DNA of 8,698 bases from JBHJHK01 sp050330975 (GTDB lineage: Bacteria; Pseudomonadota; Gammaproteobacteria; Competibacterales; Competibacteraceae): contig JBHJHK010000008.1 of the NCBI GenBank assembly GCA_050330975.1, positions 1 to 8,698 of the forward strand, written 5' to 3'. The notes under the pieces were generated by a model. It was not told the DNA's origin, ran no database searches, and worked only from the letters and a program-made list of their open reading frames with translations. The translations under genes and the position numbers were made by a program. Positions within the stretch are counted from its first letter, which is position 1; the number at the start of each line of letters is the position of its first letter. Below, in pieces: positions 6,089-8,698 of the stretch.

Positions 6089-6916
6089 ATGTACGCCACA
6101 CGCCTTTTGGAAAGCCTCATCATGCCCCCCAGTGGGCCTTTGCTCCTGGTGGCGCTGGGGGTCGTTCTCCAGCGCCCTAGACCACGCCTTGCCAAGGGCC
6201 TTTTGGGCGCGGGCCTGGTCACACTCTACGCCGCAAGCCTTCCCTTGACCGCCGAGGGCCTGTGTAGCCTACAACAGCGCTTTACCCCACGCCCCGTGGA
6301 GGAGGTGGCAGCCGAGGCCAAGGCGCGCGGTGCAACATTGATCGTGGTCTTGGCGGGCGGCCTCCATCGAGGGGCCGCCGAGTACGGCGCCGACTACCAA
6401 CTCAACGCCTTTACCTTGGTGCGGCTGCGTTTTGCCGCCAAGCTGGCTCGAAGCTTGGACTTGCCGGTTTTGGTGAGCGGCGGTCTGGGCCTTGGGGACC
6501 CCCCAGGTCCCAGGGAGGCCGAACTCATGGCCCGGGTCTTGGAAGACGAATGGCAGCTGGGGGTGACCCTACACCGGGAAACCCGCAGTCAATCCACCTG
6601 GGGCAACGCCTTCGCGACCGCGGCAAGGCTTGCCGACCTCGAGATAGATCGACGGCGCCCGGTGGTGTTGGTGACCCATGCCCTCCACATGGCTCGCGCT
6701 GTCCAGGTGTTTCGCTATGCCGGTCTCGAGCCCTTGCCCGCGCCGACGGCGGCCTTCGAGGCCAGCCCCGACCCCATGGACTGGCGGGACTGGCTACCCC
6801 AAGTGGGGGCCCTGGGGAGGGTCAACTATGCCCTCCACGAGATCCTGGGCCAGGGTTTTTACGCCCTGCGCCACACCGCGGGGGTTGGAATCAACCCTAG
6901 AGACCTTCGGCCTTGA
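6089..6916 (+). CDS. ElyC/YdcF/SanA-like DUF218 membrane protein
   Basis: This 275-residue protein has two N-terminal membrane helices (about 12-28 and 37-56) and then a DUF218 domain (about 82-225). Family features seen are LIVVLAGG (84-91), VRLRFAAKLARSLDLPVLVSGG (111-132), Glu144 in PREAELMARVLE, QSTWGNA (168-174), and VVLVTHALHMARAVQVFRYAG (192-212) followed by P-x-P (217-219). The two-helix N-terminus and overall length (E. coli ElyC is about 259 residues) fit ElyC best. ElyC is an inner-membrane protein with a periplasmic DUF218 domain, linked to peptidoglycan assembly and undecaprenyl-carrier metabolism. The ATG at 6089 was kept over the one at 6122 because MYATRLLESLIMPPSGPLLL lines up with the known ElyC start, although its ribosome binding site is poor. 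Its last 20 bp overlap the end of the minus-strand gene. No sibling peptidoglycan gene is in the window. Confidence 0.85.
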   Translation: MYATRLLESLIMPPSGPLLLVALGVVLQRPRPRLAKGLLGAGLVTLYAASLPLTAEGLCSLQQRFTPRPVEEVAAEAKARGATLIVVLAGGLHRGAAEYGADYQLNAFTLVRLRFAAKLARSLDLPVLVSGGLGLGDPPGPREAELMARVLEDEWQLGVTLHRETRSQSTWGNAFATAARLADLEIDRRRPVVLVTHALHMARAVQVFRYAGLEPLPAPTAAFEASPDPMDWRDWLPQVGALGRVNYALHEILGQGFYALRHTAGVGINPRDLRP

Positions 6917-8045
6917 GGGTTTGGGTCAAACGCTCGAACTCTCGCTTGACGGCGATGTTGCGAAACGGCCTCAGAGGTGGCACATCCAGGGTCAACAACC
7001 GCTCCAAACGCCGCTGGCTGACGTCGAGGAGGGCCACCAATTCCCCCGATAACGCGGCCGTTTGGTAGGTATTCTCCGCCACGGCGATGTCGTCCAACAA
7101 CCGTTCCCGCGCCGCCTCCACTTCCCACACCTGGGATTTGAGAAATCGCTTGTAGAGCTCGGCGGTGCGCAGGGTCAAGGTCTGGGCCTCCCGGTTGGCC
7201 AACAGGATCCGGCTGCGGCTCTCATCGGCCATGGGGGGTGGGGCGTCCAGTAGCCGTTCGGTCTCGGCCTGGAGGCCGATGGTCTTGGCCATGAGGGTGT
7301 CCAGGGCCACCAGATAGCGGTGGTCGATGGCATCGATCAACTGTTGGTGTTGGCGCTCCATGGCCTTGAGCATCACCCCGTAGAGGCCGTAGTAGCGCTG
7401 GGCCATGGCGATATCCTCATCGCTGTCGGCCACCAGGCGTTCCAACAGCGCCACCAATTCCCGGGCCCTTTCCGCCACCAACGCCAAATCGATGACCTCG
7501 TCGCCCACGACGGTGGCCAGGAGAAATTCCACTTGGGCATCGTCCAGGGGAAGGCCCTCAGCGCGCAGTGCGGTCTTGAAGTCCCCCTTCAGGTTCGCCA
7601 AAGCCCGTTGCTCATCCCGCAGAGTGGCGCGCGCTTCCTCCAAGGCGCGGTCGATATCGGCCTTGGTGTCGCGCCACCAAGCCCTGTCCGGCGCCGATAC
7701 CCGCTCCCGACGCAGGTCGGCGATGCGCCGTTGGTGGGAGGCGATGGCCGCCTCCAGTTGGCGGCGCCGGTGGCGCAAATCGTCGAGGGCCGAAACCTTG
7801 AGTCGGTCGACGATTTGGTCGAGGAGTTCGTGGATGGCCCGGCGGTTGGAGGCCCGGTTGGCCCCCCACAGGGCCTGGGGGGGCAATTGGTCGTGGCGCT
7901 CTTCGAGGGTCAACACCGTCTCGAGGTCATCCACCACCTCGTCCCACATGGCCACGGGTGACCCCCAGCCCTGGGGGACGCCCCCCAGCAAAACCACAGC
8001 CCCGACGAGTAGGACGAGATACCCTTTGGATTGCAAGATAATCAT
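6897..8045 (-). CDS. Hypothetical exported coiled-coil protein (periplasmic)
   Basis: This 382-residue protein has an N-terminal signal-like segment (basic residue Lys7, hydrophobic 9-22, possible cleavage near 26-30), so it is predicted to be periplasmic or tethered there. The mature part is nearly all helical. A conserved-looking QLPPQALWGANRASNRRAIH block (53-72) precedes a coiled coil at about 88-160. A middle region follows (EFLLATVVGDEVIDL 173-187, AQRYYGLYGVML 215-226), then helices to about 325. The tail has ENTYQTAALSGELVALL (324-340) and LDVPPLRPFRNIAVKREFER (353-372). These low-charge motifs look like family signatures, and similar uncharacterised secreted proteins occur in other proteobacteria as far as I recall; I know no function. 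The long helical periplasmic layout loosely recalls the N-terminal part of MscK-type channels, but there is no channel domain. The ATG at 8045 is supported by GGGAGGT 10 nt upstream. It is divergent from the peptide-binding gene. Confidence 0.8.
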   Translation of the reverse strand: MIILQSKGYLVLLVGAVVLLGGVPQGWGSPVAMWDEVVDDLETVLTLEERHDQLPPQALWGANRASNRRAIHELLDQIVDRLKVSALDDLRHRRRQLEAAIASHQRRIADLRRERVSAPDRAWWRDTKADIDRALEEARATLRDEQRALANLKGDFKTALRAEGLPLDDAQVEFLLATVVGDEVIDLALVAERARELVALLERLVADSDEDIAMAQRYYGLYGVMLKAMERQHQQLIDAIDHRYLVALDTLMAKTIGLQAETERLLDAPPPMADESRSRILLANREAQTLTLRTAELYKRFLKSQVWEVEAARERLLDDIAVAENTYQTAALSGELVALLDVSQRRLERLLTLDVPPLRPFRNIAVKREFERLTQTLKAEGL

Positions 8046-8055
8046 TGAGACACAG

Positions 8056-8062
8056 ACCTCCC
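8056..8062 (-). promoter_or_regulatory. Ribosome binding site of the exported coiled-coil gene
   Basis: The minus strand reads GGGAGGT here, 10 nt before the ATG at 8045, a strong Shine-Dalgarno that supports that start. Confidence 0.65.
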
Positions 8063-8175
8063 GAAATTGTGGTGGAATGGACGGCGCGGCGCGTCCCTTG
8101 GAATGGACTACACTGAAGTCAAACCCCCAGGGGACGTCGATTTACCACCCGAGCTGAATTCGACGATGAGCACTT

Positions 8176-8181
8176 GAGGAG
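8176..8181 (+). promoter_or_regulatory. Ribosome binding site that favours the GTG at 8191
   Basis: GAGGAG abuts the in-frame ATG at 8182 with no spacing, too close to serve it, but lies 9 nt before the in-frame GTG at 8191. The GTG start gives a clean signal peptide beginning with KRR. Confidence 0.6.
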
Positions 8182-8190
8182 ATGAACAGC

Positions 8191-8698
8191 GTGAAGCGCA
8201 GGTACGCCCCTTGGGCGTGGCTTTTGGTGACCTTTGCGGTCCAAGGCCCCGCCGCCATTTTTCAAGCGAGCCAGGCCGAAGAGCTGGTCATCGGCGTCAG
8301 TCAGTATCCCTCTAACCTCCACCCCCATTTAGAACCCATGCTGGTCAAGGTCTACGCCTTGGGTTTGGCATTGCGTCCCATCACCGCCTACGACCAGGAT
8401 TGGCAACTCACCTGTATGTTGTGTACCGAGTTGCCCACCTTGGAAAACGGCGGCGCCACCATGGCCACTACGCCCGACGGGGAGGCGGGCATCGCCGTGA
8501 CCTATAGCATCGACCCCGCCGCCCGCTGGGGGGATGGTGTACCCGTCACCGTCGACGACATGCGCTTCACCTGGGAGGCCGGTCGCCACCCCCAGTAGCG
8601 GTTTTGTGGCGTGGCGAGCAACCGCCGCAGCTATTATGGTGGACCCCTAGAACCACACCCATACACACGTTATTTTTACACGCCCAACTGTGGCTTAT
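8191..8698 (+). pseudogene. Family 5 (DppA/OppA-like) extracellular peptide-binding protein, disrupted and cut by the window end
   Basis: The first frame (ATG 8182 or, better, GTG 8191, to TAG 8596-8598) encodes a signal peptide (basic KRR, hydrophobic APWAWLLVTFAV, cleavage near ASQA-EE). It then enters the N-terminal part of a periplasmic peptide-binding protein of an ABC importer: ELVIGVSQYPSNLHPHLEP, VTYSIDPAARWGDGVPVTVD, and DMRFTWEAGRHP, the family's W-x-DG-x-PVT-x-DD-x-x-FT motif. Normal members have about 500-600 residues, whereas this frame stops at about residue 138. Beyond a CCCCC run (8589-8593) the +1 frame reads SSGFVAWRATAAAIMVDP, then TAG (8648-8650), then NHTHTHVIFTRPTVAY. 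The SGF after GRHP and the I-x-VDP...F segment are what the family would show there. The simplest reading is a gene broken by a one-base frameshift and a nonsense change. A sequencing error at the edge of an assembly is the main alternative. Transport genes, if any, would lie beyond the window. Confidence 0.65.

Larger units (their letters stand above)
8046..8190. other. Divergent intergenic region between the exported coiled-coil gene and the peptide-binding gene
   Basis: A minus-strand TTGACT (8122-8117) resembles a -35 box and plus-strand TACACT (8109-8114) a weak -10, but neither has a proper partner box at standard spacing. The ribosome binding sites of both flanking genes lie at its edges. 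No clear operator palindrome is seen. Confidence 0.35.

Noticed and set aside
4754..8045. SMC/Zorya/Wadjet-like defence system from the coiled-coil genes
   Set aside because: No Walker ATPase motif, nuclease motif or MotA/MotB-like region is present; coiled coil alone is not evidence of a defence role.
7320..8157. Two long plus-strand frames opposite the exported coiled-coil gene
   Set aside because: Both are antisense shadows: one is rich in Gly, Val, Gln and His, the other in Ser and Arg. The minus-strand gene has a strong ribosome binding site and a signal peptide.
8599..8698. Insertion-sequence end as the cause of the broken peptide-binding gene
   Set aside because: I see no terminal inverted repeat or target duplication, and the +1 frame still resembles the binding-protein family, so a frameshift explains it better.

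Overview
The window is GC-rich, gene-dense bacterial DNA. FolM-type dihydromonapterin reductase, an AarF/UbiB-family kinase with two C-terminal membrane helices, and an ElyC-like DUF218 protein all point to a gammaproteobacterium. I cannot name a genus from the sequence. No rRNA, tRNA, CRISPR array, integrase or transposase gene is visible.

Layout. (1) 1-114: the last 37 codons of a gene on the + strand, resembling the golvesin/xanthan-lyase-type C-terminal beta domain, followed by a perfect 10-bp hairpin. (2) 115-529: a 415-bp gap holding several inverted repeats and a short minus-strand reading frame that may be a gene remnant. (3) 530-1285 folM and 1446-3131 an AarF/UbiB kinase, both on +. 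(4) 3306-4694, also on + and behind an AT-rich promoter-like island: a probable lipoprotein made of about ten consecutive TPR repeats. (5) 4754-8045: a three-gene block, with a minus-strand inner-membrane-anchored coiled-coil protein (355 aa), a plus-strand ElyC-like membrane protein (275 aa), and a minus-strand exported coiled-coil protein (382 aa) that overlaps the end of the elyC-like gene by 20 bp tail to tail. (6) 8191-8698: the start of a family 5 (DppA/OppA-like) peptide-binding protein. Its frame stops after about 138 codons. Family-like sequence continues in the +1 frame, which carries a second stop, so this looks like a decaying gene or a sequence error.

How the genes fit together. 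FolM (reduced pterins) and UbiB-like kinase (quinone biosynthesis or quinone-lipid handling) are housekeeping functions with no obvious mutual link. From 3306 to 8045 almost everything is predicted to sit in or face the cell envelope: a TPR lipoprotein, a membrane coiled-coil protein, an ElyC-like protein and a periplasmic coiled-coil protein. ElyC in E. coli is tied to peptidoglycan/undecaprenyl-carrier metabolism, so an envelope-maintenance neighbourhood is a reasonable hypothesis. Gene order alone does not prove it, because the strands alternate and the genes cannot form one operon. The two coiled-coil proteins are the least explained genes here and the best candidates for undescribed biology. 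I see no clear evidence of a defence system or mobile element.
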